A DNA stretch of 35,221 bases, taken from positions 1 through 35,221 of the forward strand of contig JAJTEN010000023.1 of the NCBI GenBank assembly GCA_021298155.1, written 5' to 3'. Source of the DNA: Sphingobacteriales bacterium. Lineage in GTDB: Bacteria > Bacteroidota > Bacteroidia > UKL13-3. Made by a program: the position numbers and the translations under genes. Below, one piece after another: positions 25,483 to 34,219 of the stretch. The first letter of the stretch is position 1. Every line of letters begins with the position of its first letter. The notes under the pieces are model-generated. The model was not told the DNA's origin, ran no database searches, and saw only the letters and a program-made list of their open reading frames with translations.

Positions 25483-25702
25483 TCATTCATTTTTTTTTAA
25501 CAAACGCTTGTAATTAACAATTATTTAACTAATTTGCTGTACCTAGTTATGGTTTGATACAGGTTGGAATTTTTCCATTTTTATCAAAATCAATAGTTAG
25601 AAAAACAAAAAAAACTCATTCAAATACTCTAGACCAAGTGCTATGGTAATTGACCTTTGGTTCAGCCACAGTTCAATGACCTTGCGCAAAAAGCTTTTTT
25701 AA

Positions 25703-26824
25703 ATGATTACACTAATTTTAGCGACAGCAACAGCATTTTTGGCATCTATTTTTGCTATACCGTCTATTATTACGGTAGCTAAATTGAAAAATTTATACGA
25801 CAAACCAGAAGAACGAAAAATCCATACCTTAAAAATTCCTCGTTTGGGCGGCATGGCCATTTTCATTTCATTTACATTTGCCATTTTGTTGTTTGGCGAC
25901 TTTACCAATATTCCAGGAGCAAAATACATTGGTGCTGCATTAATTATGTTATTGGTAAGTGGATTAAAAGATGATATCATCATTTTATCGCCCATGAAAA
26001 AATTGTATACCCAATTATTAGCTGCGGGTTTGGTAACGAGCTTAACAGAAATTCGAATTACTGATTTTCATGGGGTATTCGGAATACATGAAATTCCATA
26101 TTTAGCCAGTATTGCACTATCTATGTTTATGATTATTGTGATTACAAACTCTATAAATTTAATAGACGGTGTAGACGGTTTAGCAGGTAGTTTAACCTGC
26201 ATCATGAGCCTTACCTTTTCATTCCTTTTTTACAAACAAGGTGAAATGGAATGGACACTCATAACCCTTGCCTTAGCAGGCTCAATAATGGGGTTTTTAT
26301 TTTTTAACTTTAGTCCAGCTAAAATATTTATGGGAGATGCAGGTTCCTTAACCATTGGGTTCTTACTCTCACTCTTTGCTATTCATTACATCGAAGCAAA
26401 TTCGCCAAACAACTACCTGAACAACCACACCCAATCGGCTCCAGGGATTGCTTTAGCGGTATTAATTGTTCCATTATACGACACCCTGCGCGTATTTGTT
26501 CTGCGCGCAATAAACAAAACATCTCCCTTTAAGGCAGATAAAAACCACCTACATCATTGGCTATTAAAAAATGGGCAAAGTCACAACCAAGTTACCTTTG
26601 TGTTGAGTGTAGTAAATATCGTATTTATATTAATTGCATGGGCATTACAAGACAATGCCGCCTCCATTGTAATGATAGTAATTGGTTCATTGGCACTAAT
26701 TGTGGGACAATTACCCATATACTTCTACCGCCATAAAATTTCAGATATAGAAGCAGATATGGATGTGCAGGAGCAAATTGACCAAAGTTTGCTATCAGAT
26801 TTTAAATCAAGTAAAAAAGCTTAA
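25703..26824 (+). CDS. MraY/WecA-family undecaprenyl-phosphate glycosyl-1-phosphate transferase
   Basis: 373 aa with about ten membrane segments. Catalytic and Mg-binding motifs: KDD (89-91), NLIDGVDGLAGS (152-163), FMGDAGSL (209-216) and the His motif NHLHHWLL in a cytoplasmic loop, which marks WecA/TagO types rather than MraY. It transfers a HexNAc-1-phosphate (usually GlcNAc-1-P) from UDP-sugar to undecaprenyl phosphate, the first step of O-antigen or capsule synthesis. It may prime the glycan built by the operon at 28968-35221, which lacks an initiating enzyme in view; that is inference. The 220 nt before it hold no clear feature. Its stop overlaps the rdgB stop in TTAA. Confidence 0.9.
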   Translation: MITLILATATAFLASIFAIPSIITVAKLKNLYDKPEERKIHTLKIPRLGGMAIFISFTFAILLFGDFTNIPGAKYIGAALIMLLVSGLKDDIIILSPMKKLYTQLLAAGLVTSLTEIRITDFHGVFGIHEIPYLASIALSMFMIIVITNSINLIDGVDGLAGSLTCIMSLTFSFLFYKQGEMEWTLITLALAGSIMGFLFFNFSPAKIFMGDAGSLTIGFLLSLFAIHYIEANSPNNYLNNHTQSAPGIALAVLIVPLYDTLRVFVLRAINKTSPFKADKNHLHHWLLKNGQSHNQVTFVLSVVNIVFILIAWALQDNAASIVMIVIGSLALIVGQLPIYFYRHKISDIEADMDVQEQIDQSLLSDFKSSKKA

Positions 26825-27405
26825 GCTAATTTTTCTTTCAAAAATTCTAGCATTTTTTGAAAGGCAATGGCGCGATGGCTCAATGAATTTTTCTCTTGCA
26901 AACTCATTTGGGCTAAGGTTCTATCGAAACCCAAGGGAATAAATATTGGATCATAACCAAATCCCTCTGAACCCATTGGATCAGCGCTAATGGTACCTTG
27001 GAGCACACCTTCAAAACCATATGACTTTCCCTCATAAATTAGGTGTATGATACTTACAAAGCGGGCTTCTCTATTCTCCTTATCTTTCATATGAAGCAAT
27101 AACTTGTTATTATTTTGCTCGGCATCGCGCGCCGGACCTGCATACCTTGCAGTATGAACTCCCGGGGCACCATCAAGCGCAGCAACTAATAAACCAGTAT
27201 CATCTGCAAAACAATTTAATTGGGTAGCCGCATATACTGCATTCGCTTTTATAGCGGCATTTTCCTCTAAAGTACTCCCCGATTCTATTATTTCCTCTGT
27301 AAACCCAATTTCATTGAGCGTAACCACCTCAAACAAACCCTGGAGAATAGAGGATATTTCTTTGGCTTTGTGAGTATTATGAGAAGCAAAAATTAACTTA
27401 GGCAT
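26821..27405 (-). CDS. rdgB: XTP/dITP diphosphatase (HAM1 family)
   Basis: 194 aa. FASHNTHKAKEI (6-17) is the nucleotide-binding start, with GSTLEENAAIKA, catalytic D68/D69 in FADDTGL, EGVLQG, GFGYDPIF and the C-terminal SHRAIAFQKM. It removes ITP, dITP and XTP from nucleotide pools by hydrolysis to monophosphates. It is second in a two-gene unit, 15 nt after the unknown gene at 27421-27900, and overlaps the convergent glycosyl-1-phosphate transferase gene by 4 nt. Confidence 0.95.
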   Translation of the reverse strand: MPKLIFASHNTHKAKEISSILQGLFEVVTLNEIGFTEEIIESGSTLEENAAIKANAVYAATQLNCFADDTGLLVAALDGAPGVHTARYAGPARDAEQNNNKLLLHMKDKENREARFVSIIHLIYEGKSYGFEGVLQGTISADPMGSEGFGYDPIFIPLGFDRTLAQMSLQEKNSLSHRAIAFQKMLEFLKEKLA

Positions 27406-27420
27406 TGGTAATAAAACAGA

Positions 27421-27900
27421 TTAATTAAAAAACATTCTTTGAAGCGCCAACCATAATTTTGCTTTTGATTGGGCATCTGTTACATAACTAGACAAGGTAT
27501 TGGCTTGCAATAATTCTGAGCCACTTACATATACTTGCTTATGTAGTTCTATGTTAAGTTGTTGGGTATTCATCCATGATTGGCAGCCCCAAACTATCAC
27601 TTGAGCGGGTTGAAAAAACTCCCAAATACGCGCTAAACTTGGATCCGGAAACTTTTGAACATTGATTACCCAAACATCTTTCATGCTTTTTCTAAGTCCC
27701 TTATCAACAATTGTTTGCAAAAACTGCATGTCATTTTCGGGCAAAAATTCGTGCTCGGGTGTGTCTACAATGAATAAAAGTTTTTGTAGTCCTGAACCCA
27801 AAGGATTGTAATCTATAGAAAAATCTCTTTCTTTGACCACGAAAATTTCGTCGAATAAAGGAAGGATAAAATCGTCTGAAATTTGGAAATCATTATTCAT
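27421..27900 (-). CDS. Conserved-looking protein of unknown function
   Basis: 159 aa, soluble, no signal peptide or membrane segment. Alternating strand/helix pattern: KLLFIVDTPEHEFL, FLQTIVDKGL, DVWVINVQKF, VIVWGC, then a C-terminal helix KAKLWLALQRMF. I recall similar small proteins near rdgB and ilvE in other Bacteroidota (pattern: a strand, then NDxxFLxxIL, then a K-LW-L.-.F end), but no function. The fold impression recalls uracil-DNA glycosylase-like or polymerase III psi-like alpha/beta proteins; this is weak. It precedes rdgB by 15 nt and is probably co-transcribed, so a role in nucleotide or DNA maintenance is possible. Only 5 bp separate its ATG from that of ilvE. Confidence 0.7.
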   Translation of the reverse strand: MNNDFQISDDFILPLFDEIFVVKERDFSIDYNPLGSGLQKLLFIVDTPEHEFLPENDMQFLQTIVDKGLRKSMKDVWVINVQKFPDPSLARIWEFFQPAQVIVWGCQSWMNTQQLNIELHKQVYVSGSELLQANTLSSYVTDAQSKAKLWLALQRMFFN

Positions 27901-27905
27901 ATACT

Positions 27906-28967
27906 ATGGCAATTTCAATAAAAATTAGCAAAACTCCACAATCAAGAATACATTTATGTGATTTTGAAAACATTGAATTTGGAAAAATCTTTTCAGACCA
28001 CATGTTTAGAGTGGATTATACAGATGGAAAATGGCAGAATCCGGAGATTTTACCTTATGGTCCCATTAGTATTGCTCCTTCACTTTCTGCTATCCATTAC
28101 GGACAAGCTATTTTTGAGGGAATGAAAGCTTTCAAAAATGAAATGGGTGAAGCATTATTATTTAGGCCAATAGACAATGCAAAGCGACTTAACATTTCTG
28201 CTAAACGCATGGGGATGCCAGAAATTCCTGAAGAATTGTACCTAGAAGGCTTATCGCAATTGATTCAATTAGATAAAGATTGGATACCTACGAAAGAAGG
28301 GAGTGCCTTATATGTTAGACCCTTTATGTTTGCTACCGATGATTTTGTTGGGGTTAGACCTAGTATGAATTATAGTTTTATCATCTTCTGTTGCCCAGTA
28401 AATAGTTATTACCCTAAACCGATAAAAGTTAAAATAGAAGAAACTTATGTGAGAGCCAGTTCTGGCATGGCAGGATTTGCCAAAGCTGCTGGAAATTATG
28501 GAATAAGTATGTTACCTTCTTTTGAGGCAAAAAAAGAAGGTTATGATCAATTGATATGGACAGATGGACAAAACCATGAATATGTTGAAGAATCTGGCAC
28601 AACCAACTTGTTCTTTGTAGTAGATAATAACTTGGTATTAACGCCAAAATTAGATGGAAATATTTTAAATGGCATAACGCGTGATACCTGTATCACCTTA
28701 TTAAAAGAAAAAGGGTATATTGTTGAAGAGCGCAAAATTAAAGTTAGTGAAATAATAGAATGGTGCAAAGCAGGCAGATTAAGCGATTGTTTTGGAACAG
28801 GAACAGCAGCCATAATTGCTAAGATTGCAGCCATTGGGTATCAAGGAACCGATTATGAGCTACCAGATGCAGCGCAAAGAGAAGTATCAAACTATTTGTA
28901 TAAAACCATTTACGCCATTCAATGCGGAAAAATTAAGGAAAACCACAATTGGAGCGTATTGGTTTAA
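27906..28967 (+). CDS. ilvE: Branched-chain amino acid aminotransferase
   Basis: 353 aa, fold-type IV PLP enzyme of the eukaryotic-type BCAT length. HYGQAIFEGMKAF (64-76), PLP lysine K193 in GFAKAAGNYG, E228/E229 in EYVEESGTTNLFF and GTGTAA near the end, which binds phosphate. It interconverts valine, leucine and isoleucine with their 2-keto acids using 2-oxoglutarate/glutamate. Start ATG at 27906 gives the usual N-terminus. There is no room for a promoter before it, so it must lie inside the divergent gene, where a near-match GAAATTTG ends about 20 nt upstream. Its stop directly abuts the stop of the next, convergent gene. Confidence 0.95.
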   Translation: MAISIKISKTPQSRIHLCDFENIEFGKIFSDHMFRVDYTDGKWQNPEILPYGPISIAPSLSAIHYGQAIFEGMKAFKNEMGEALLFRPIDNAKRLNISAKRMGMPEIPEELYLEGLSQLIQLDKDWIPTKEGSALYVRPFMFATDDFVGVRPSMNYSFIIFCCPVNSYYPKPIKVKIEETYVRASSGMAGFAKAAGNYGISMLPSFEAKKEGYDQLIWTDGQNHEYVEESGTTNLFFVVDNNLVLTPKLDGNILNGITRDTCITLLKEKGYIVEERKIKVSEIIEWCKAGRLSDCFGTGTAAIIAKIAAIGYQGTDYELPDAAQREVSNYLYKTIYAIQCGKIKENHNWSVLV

Positions 28968-30137
28968 TTAAGCACGCTTTGCGCGCTCCCAATTTGCGCT
29001 TTGTTTACCGCGAATAAATCGAATAAATCCCAAATACATGCAGAGGTTCATGATAAAAAAGTAATACGGCACAAACAGTACTTTTATTTTAAACCTGCTA
29101 TTATTTAAATACCAACCCAATAAGGCGAGCGCATAAAACACAACTTGTGCGAGCATGAGGTAAAGGTATATTCCACCTATCTGTAAACACAAGGGAATAT
29201 TGGTTAAGCATACTATTAATAAAGATAAAGGAGCAAGCGTCCACCTGAGTCCTTTGTGCGAAATAAACAGGAAACTCACCCGAAAATTTGTAATCAAATT
29301 GAATGATTTTGGCAAGCGCGCCATACTTTGGAATGCACCGGCTGCAATTCTAACTTTTCTTTTTAATTCTTCACCCACATTGGCACTAGCTGTCTCTGAT
29401 GCCCATGCCTTATTCTCATACACCACACGGTAACCCATATTGGCAATTTGCATACTTTGCACAAAATCATCAAGCAAAGTATCTTTAGGAAGCTCCTGAT
29501 ACAATTCGGTTCTATAACTCATTAATTCGCCAGCTGCACCAACAATTGTATAAAAATCAGAATCTAACTTTTTTAAGAAATTCTCATATTTCCAGTAAAT
29601 GCCCTCACCTGCCCCACTTGCATTTTCTTTGTCTTTGGTAATAATTCTTTTTTCCCCAGTTACCGCGCCAACCTCAGGATTTTCATAATGTTTCACCAAA
29701 TGCCTAATGGCTTCAGGATTTAATTGGGTATTGGCATCACAGAAAACTACAATTGGGGTATGAACATAGGCCATAGCCCGGTTCATTGCAGCGGCTTTGC
29801 CATTTCTGTCCGACTCATGTAATGCCAATACCTCTGGGTATTTAAGCACACGTTGGGGTGTATCGTCTGTTGATCCATCACTAATAAAAATAAGCTTCAA
29901 TTTTTCTTTAGGATAATCTAAAGCCAAACTATTTAAAATTTTCTCCTCTATGTATTCAGCTTCATTAAAACAGGGAACAACCAGACTTACATGTGGCAAA
30001 TAATTATCGTTGAAATGAGGCTCGGACCGAAAAATATGTTTTAACTTCACGATAAACCAAAGCAGCATACCATAGCCTAAGTAGCTGTAAAATACGATAC
30101 CAATACCCAACCAAAAGATTATTTCTAAGGTGCTCAT
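28968..30137 (-). CDS. Membrane-associated GT2 glycosyltransferase
   Basis: 389 aa. One N-terminal membrane segment (about 8-32), a GT-A catalytic domain (about 48-275), and three or four C-terminal membrane segments (about 290-375). VSLVVPCFNEAEYIEEKI (50-67), ISDGSTDDT, FCDAN (132-136, DxD-type) and LLDDF (221-225) are the expected nucleotide-sugar and acceptor motifs. The layout resembles the processive or IcaA-like GT2 group, but the Q/RxxRW motif is replaced by KRKVRIAAGAF (259-269). It is the last gene of the leftward polysaccharide operon, and its ATG overlaps the methyltransferase stop (ATGA). Confidence 0.85.
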   Translation of the reverse strand: MSTLEIIFWLGIGIVFYSYLGYGMLLWFIVKLKHIFRSEPHFNDNYLPHVSLVVPCFNEAEYIEEKILNSLALDYPKEKLKLIFISDGSTDDTPQRVLKYPEVLALHESDRNGKAAAMNRAMAYVHTPIVVFCDANTQLNPEAIRHLVKHYENPEVGAVTGEKRIITKDKENASGAGEGIYWKYENFLKKLDSDFYTIVGAAGELMSYRTELYQELPKDTLLDDFVQSMQIANMGYRVVYENKAWASETASANVGEELKRKVRIAAGAFQSMARLPKSFNLITNFRVSFLFISHKGLRWTLAPLSLLIVCLTNIPLCLQIGGIYLYLMLAQVVFYALALLGWYLNNSRFKIKVLFVPYYFFIMNLCMYLGFIRFIRGKQSANWERAKRA

Positions 30138-30907
30138 GCTGCTTTATTTTTTGTCCATGAGGTATAGAAACCGCAAGAAAATTGTTTTGGTAAATAATCG
30201 GTTATTGCGCAATCTAAACGTTGTAAAAGCTTAAATCTTCTTGTGAGCAGAGAATAGGGAAAGATCCGCTCTATAAAATCTGAATTTCGATAACTTAACA
30301 AAGTAAAACCAGATTCACTGATTAATCTATGAAAGGCCTTGAAGCTAAAAAATTGCAAATGCGTTAAATCTTCATTTGAAGATTGAATGGTTTTTGCATG
30401 ATAACCTAATGCTTTTTTAATTGTTAAAATTATTTTATCAAAACCACTTTTACTCAAAAATTGAACAGTTCTGGTAATTAATAACTCGCGCGGACCATAT
30501 CCATTTGGCACCGTAGCCACAAAAACACCGCCTGGCTTTAAAATTTTATAAATACTTTCTGTTAACTCTTTTGGTTTTGTTAAATGCTCCAATACTTCAC
30601 TACAAATGATGGCATCAAAAACATCTTGAACCGCAAATGAATTGGCATCTAAAACCTGAAAACTCACCGTAGAAAATACATTTCTACTTTTGGCCATTTC
30701 TATACTCATTGGGTCAATATCTATTCCAATTACCTCATATCCTAAGGCTCCTAATGCCAAACTAATATTACCATTACCACACCCAATATCAAGTATTTTA
30801 ATGGAAGGTGAATTTAGGCGTTGAACACATTCCACGATAAAGTTAAGTCGCTTTATATCTTCTATATCAGAGTAATTCGTATACTTTACATAATCTATAT
30901 TTTCCAT
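30134..30907 (-). CDS. Class I SAM-dependent methyltransferase
   Basis: 257 aa. Motif I ILDIGCGNG (38-46), acidic D63 in VIGIDIDP, motif IV FDAIICSEVLEHL, then ILKPGGVFVATVPNG. This is the Methyltransf_11/UbiG-like group. Within a glycan operon a sugar O-methyltransferase or chain-capping role is plausible, but the substrate cannot be read from sequence. It overlaps the next gene by 4 nt and follows the GT4 gene after 18 nt. The C-terminal 90 aa (SGFTLLSYRNSDFIERIFP) are less conserved. Confidence 0.85.
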   Translation of the reverse strand: MENIDYVKYTNYSDIEDIKRLNFIVECVQRLNSPSIKILDIGCGNGNISLALGALGYEVIGIDIDPMSIEMAKSRNVFSTVSFQVLDANSFAVQDVFDAIICSEVLEHLTKPKELTESIYKILKPGGVFVATVPNGYGPRELLITRTVQFLSKSGFDKIILTIKKALGYHAKTIQSSNEDLTHLQFFSFKAFHRLISESGFTLLSYRNSDFIERIFPYSLLTRRFKLLQRLDCAITDYLPKQFSCGFYTSWTKNKAA

Positions 30908-30925
30908 ATGCGATGTAGCGTTTTT

Positions 30926-32062
30926 TTAAGCAGATTTAACGATCGATTGATAAATGGATACTGTTTCAGTAGCATTTTGGTTCCAACTAAATATTTTGCC
31001 TCTCTGTTTACCTTTTTTTCTTAATTCCATTTGTAATTCAATATTTCCCCACAATTCTGAAATAGCTTGTGCAATAGTTTCTGGTTTGTTGGGATCACAA
31101 AGCAGCGCAGCATCACCAACAATTTCAGGCATAGAGCTGGTATTTGAGGTAATGATAGGCACTTCACAACACATGGCTTCAACCAATGGAATACCAAAAC
31201 TTTCTCGAACAGATGGGTATAAAAACAAAGTGGCCAAACTATATATATTGGGCAGTTCCTCGTTTGAAACATAACCCGTAAATATGATTTCATCTAAAAT
31301 AGTTGGATCACCAATTTCATTAGCCAAGTTTTTTAAATACGCTCGGTTAATATCAAGCATCAGTAATTTACATGGTAATTTCCCCGCAGCTTTCAAGATG
31401 CTCAATGCCTGTATTACGCCCTTTACATTCTTCTTTGGATCGGTATTTCCTAAGAAGAAAATAAATTGATCGGGTAATGTATATTTCTTTTGCGTAGCAG
31501 CCAATTGGGAGGCATCTGTAATACGCGTAAAATACGCAGGGGCCGCATTATATACGGTTTGAACCAAAGCAGGCTCAAAGTCAAAATAGTTTACGATTCG
31601 TTGGTTTTCAAAATGAGAAACAGTAATGATTTTACGCGCCTTTTTAGCAACCATAGGCACTATCAATTTTCGATACAAGTTACCAAACTTTTGATAGGCT
31701 GTACCCTGCGTTAGATCTATGTTTTCAAGGTAAATAATATCATGTAGGGTAAGCACCAATGGCACAGATAAAAATAAAGGAGCTGTATTGCTTGTGCAAT
31801 GCAATACATCTAGTGTATATTTTTTAATCGCTATTGGCAAGATTAATTGTTCCCAAATTGGATAAGGCGCATTGGGCAAGCATATAATTTCAACACCATT
31901 TCCAGATTGTAAACAAGCTGCATCTTCATCGGATTGAACAAAAACAAAGAACTGATGACCACAATTGCTCGCTTGCAAAGCCCTTACAAGCGCAAGTGCT
32001 ACCATATCCATACCATGTTTCTTCTTCCTAAATATCCGTTGTGCTTCAATCCCAATTCTCAT
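30926..32062 (-). CDS. GT4 family glycosyltransferase
   Basis: 378 aa, GT-B fold. MRIGIEAQRIFRKKKHGMD at the start, the linker FIFFLGNTDPKKNVKGVIQA, and the donor site YPSVRESFGIPLVEAMCCEVPII (E-x7-E type) with PEIVGDAALLCDP. These are typical retaining mannosyl-, glucosyl- or GlcNAc-transferases of cell-surface glycan pathways. Cytoplasmic, acting on lipid-linked intermediates. ATG at 32062, 7 nt after the membrane GT2 stop. Confidence 0.9.
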   Translation of the reverse strand: MRIGIEAQRIFRKKKHGMDMVALALVRALQASNCGHQFFVFVQSDEDAACLQSGNGVEIICLPNAPYPIWEQLILPIAIKKYTLDVLHCTSNTAPLFLSVPLVLTLHDIIYLENIDLTQGTAYQKFGNLYRKLIVPMVAKKARKIITVSHFENQRIVNYFDFEPALVQTVYNAAPAYFTRITDASQLAATQKKYTLPDQFIFFLGNTDPKKNVKGVIQALSILKAAGKLPCKLLMLDINRAYLKNLANEIGDPTILDEIIFTGYVSNEELPNIYSLATLFLYPSVRESFGIPLVEAMCCEVPIITSNTSSMPEIVGDAALLCDPNKPETIAQAISELWGNIELQMELRKKGKQRGKIFSWNQNATETVSIYQSIVKSA

Positions 32063-32069
32063 AAATCTA

Positions 32070-33257
32070 TTACTTTTCTTTTAAGGTAGATGAATGTTCG
32101 GTATGAATAAATGATTTAGCCCCACTTTTACTTCTAGACATAGCTAAAACCATTAACCTAAATGCTTGTAAGAGTTTAAATGTTGCCTTTATTGTTTTTA
32201 AAGAATAGTAAGATCTTGGAATAGCTATAATATAGGCAAAACTACACATGCCAAATAAGGCAACAAAATACCAACCTAATTGAGTATAGGGAATGAATAG
32301 TAAAAAACACGAGAAGAATGCGAGGCCAATTAATAAAATGCGGGGCAAAATTACCCGCTGTAGCGCTTTATCAAAAAAGTCGAAATTCCCGTAACGTATC
32401 AAATGAAAAATACCTGTTCTAAGAACCACTTTAAAATCAAAAAACTGAGAGGCAACCCAGCGCGTTCGCTGCGAAGAAAACACAGCTGCATTTTGAACCT
32501 TTTCATCATATACCAATGCATCATTTTCAAAATGGACCTTAATCTTATTTTTCCCAAGTGCAAACTCAAGTTCTTTATCTTCAACAGAAGACTCAATTTC
32601 ATACATCAATTTCTTGTAGGCATTATATTTCATGGCCTGACCCGATCCTGATAACGCAGAAGTAACACCTATTGCAACATGTCCCTTTCTAAAAATGTGG
32701 TTATTAATCTCTTCACTAAGTCCATCTAAAATTGCAAAAGGAGTATCTAGATTTTTCGCCGTCCGATGAGCCTGAATAATTACCTCATCATGCTGTAATC
32801 GGGCATTTATTTTGGTTAAAAAATCATGCTCCATCACATTATCAACATCTAATACCATGCAATAATCGTATACATTTTCTGGCAAAAGTGTAAGAGCTGT
32901 ATTGATAGACTTTGCTTTGGTGCTCTCATCAAAGGCAACCTCTATTACCTGAACGGGTTGTGCGCGCAACTTGGCTATGGTAGACTTTTCAAGCGTATCG
33001 GCAATAACAATTAAATCAAACAACTCGCTTGAATAGCTTTGTTTTAAATTATGAATAACAGAATTTAGTAATACCTCATCATTTTTATAGGTGGGAATTA
33101 AAATGGCAAACTTGTTATATTTTTTAATAGTAATGGCACTAAAATTGGTTCTTTTATAGAATAACCCGGCTATGCTATATATAAAAACATATGCAACATT
33201 AAATGTTATGTAAAACAACAAGATAACCTCTATTATCAGCAAGCAAAACTGTAGCAT
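32070..33257 (-). CDS. Membrane GT2 glycosyltransferase (IcaA/cellulose-synthase-like)
   Basis: 395 aa from ATG at 33257 (MLQFCLLIIEVILLFYITFNV); a TTG at 33269 would add four residues. N-terminal membrane segment, GT-A domain with FAILIPTYKNDEV, VLDVDN (DxD) and VEDKELEFAL, then QRTRWVASQF, the QxxRW motif of processive beta-glycosyltransferases, and a C-terminal membrane pair followed by a short charged tail. It may polymerise or extend a surface glycan across the inner membrane. It is third in the operon. Confidence 0.85.
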   Translation of the reverse strand: MLQFCLLIIEVILLFYITFNVAYVFIYSIAGLFYKRTNFSAITIKKYNKFAILIPTYKNDEVLLNSVIHNLKQSYSSELFDLIVIADTLEKSTIAKLRAQPVQVIEVAFDESTKAKSINTALTLLPENVYDYCMVLDVDNVMEHDFLTKINARLQHDEVIIQAHRTAKNLDTPFAILDGLSEEINNHIFRKGHVAIGVTSALSGSGQAMKYNAYKKLMYEIESSVEDKELEFALGKNKIKVHFENDALVYDEKVQNAAVFSSQRTRWVASQFFDFKVVLRTGIFHLIRYGNFDFFDKALQRVILPRILLIGLAFFSCFLLFIPYTQLGWYFVALFGMCSFAYIIAIPRSYYSLKTIKATFKLLQAFRLMVLAMSRSKSGAKSFIHTEHSSTLKEK

Positions 33258-33301
33258 AAAACTATTCAATTAAAAAAATTACGCCTTCTATCATGGTCAA
33301 T

Positions 33302-34213
33302 CTATCGTATAATTAAACCTGTATTCGAATAAATTTGATAGTGGAATATATTCCAAATGGCCCCTTTAACAAAAGACCCCAACAGCCTAAATTGCCCTTT
33401 CATGCTATAGGTAATAATCCACTTTGGGAATGAAATCAAATAAAAGAACAACAAGGCTGTCAGTTTCTGAAAACCTCTTGTATTTCTGCGCGTGAAAATA
33501 ATGCGGTTGCGTGTTAAATAGTATATTTTCATCGGACTATCTTTGCCAACCGACATGGATTCTTTGTGATAAACCTTTGAAGCACCACAATACCAAATTT
33601 CAAAACCAGCTCTTTTGGTGCGCTCACAAAAATCTACCTCCTCATAATACAAGAAAAACAATTCAGCCATGAGGCCAATTTTTTCAAAAACAGCTCTACT
33701 AATCATCATAGCTGCGCCATGTGCCAATTCGGTTTTATAGGATGAGTTGTAAACTGCTGCATCTCTATCTTTATGACCAATTGCGAATCCTCTGCCCGTA
33801 TATAAATTAACGCCATTGCTTCCCGCAAACTCGATTAAAGTAGGATCAGAAAAATACAACAATTTAGCTGAACAAATTCCAATAGCCGAATTTGATTCCA
33901 TTAGTTGAACCAGAGGTTCTAAAAAATGAGGATCAAGTTCTGTATCATTATTTAACAACAAACAATATTTACCCTTAGCTTGCAGAACTGCTAAATTATT
34001 GCCACCAGCAAAACCAAGATTAACCTTACTCTCAATAAATATAACCTCAGGAAACTCCGTTTTAAGCGGATCAATAGATTGAGAAGAAGCATTATCTACA
34101 ACAAAAATTTCAATATTGGTATAGCTAATAGCACGTAGAGATTTTAGAAAATCTCGCGTGTAAACCAAGCCATTGTAATTTACCGTAATAATACTAACTA
34201 AAGGACTATTCAT
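33302..34213 (-). CDS. GT2 family glycosyltransferase (rhamnosyltransferase-like)
   Basis: 303 aa from ATG at 34213 (MNSPLVSIITVNYNG); an upstream TTG at 34219 is less likely. VSIITVNYNGLVYTRDFLKSL, NLGFAGGNNLAVLQAKG, LLLNNDTELDP (DxD-type), and LYYEEVDFCERTKRAGFEIWY give the WbbL/RfbN-like pattern. It probably adds rhamnose or a similar sugar to a lipid-linked acceptor. It lies 6 nt after the ligase-like gene. Confidence 0.88.
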   Translation of the reverse strand: MNSPLVSIITVNYNGLVYTRDFLKSLRAISYTNIEIFVVDNASSQSIDPLKTEFPEVIFIESKVNLGFAGGNNLAVLQAKGKYCLLLNNDTELDPHFLEPLVQLMESNSAIGICSAKLLYFSDPTLIEFAGSNGVNLYTGRGFAIGHKDRDAAVYNSSYKTELAHGAAMMISRAVFEKIGLMAELFFLYYEEVDFCERTKRAGFEIWYCGASKVYHKESMSVGKDSPMKIYYLTRNRIIFTRRNTRGFQKLTALLFFYLISFPKWIITYSMKGQFRLLGSFVKGAIWNIFHYQIYSNTGLIIR

Positions 34214-34219
34214 TGTCAA

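Noticed and set aside
25690-25701. AAAAAGCTTTTTT palindrome as terminator for pdxH
   Set aside because: No loop, AT-only apart from the centre, over 200 nt after pdxH and immediately before the next start codon.
25483-25702. Hidden gene or RNA in the 220-nt gap before the glycosyl-1-phosphate transferase gene
   Set aside because: AT-rich, no coding frame, no stable stem and no clear promoter box seen.
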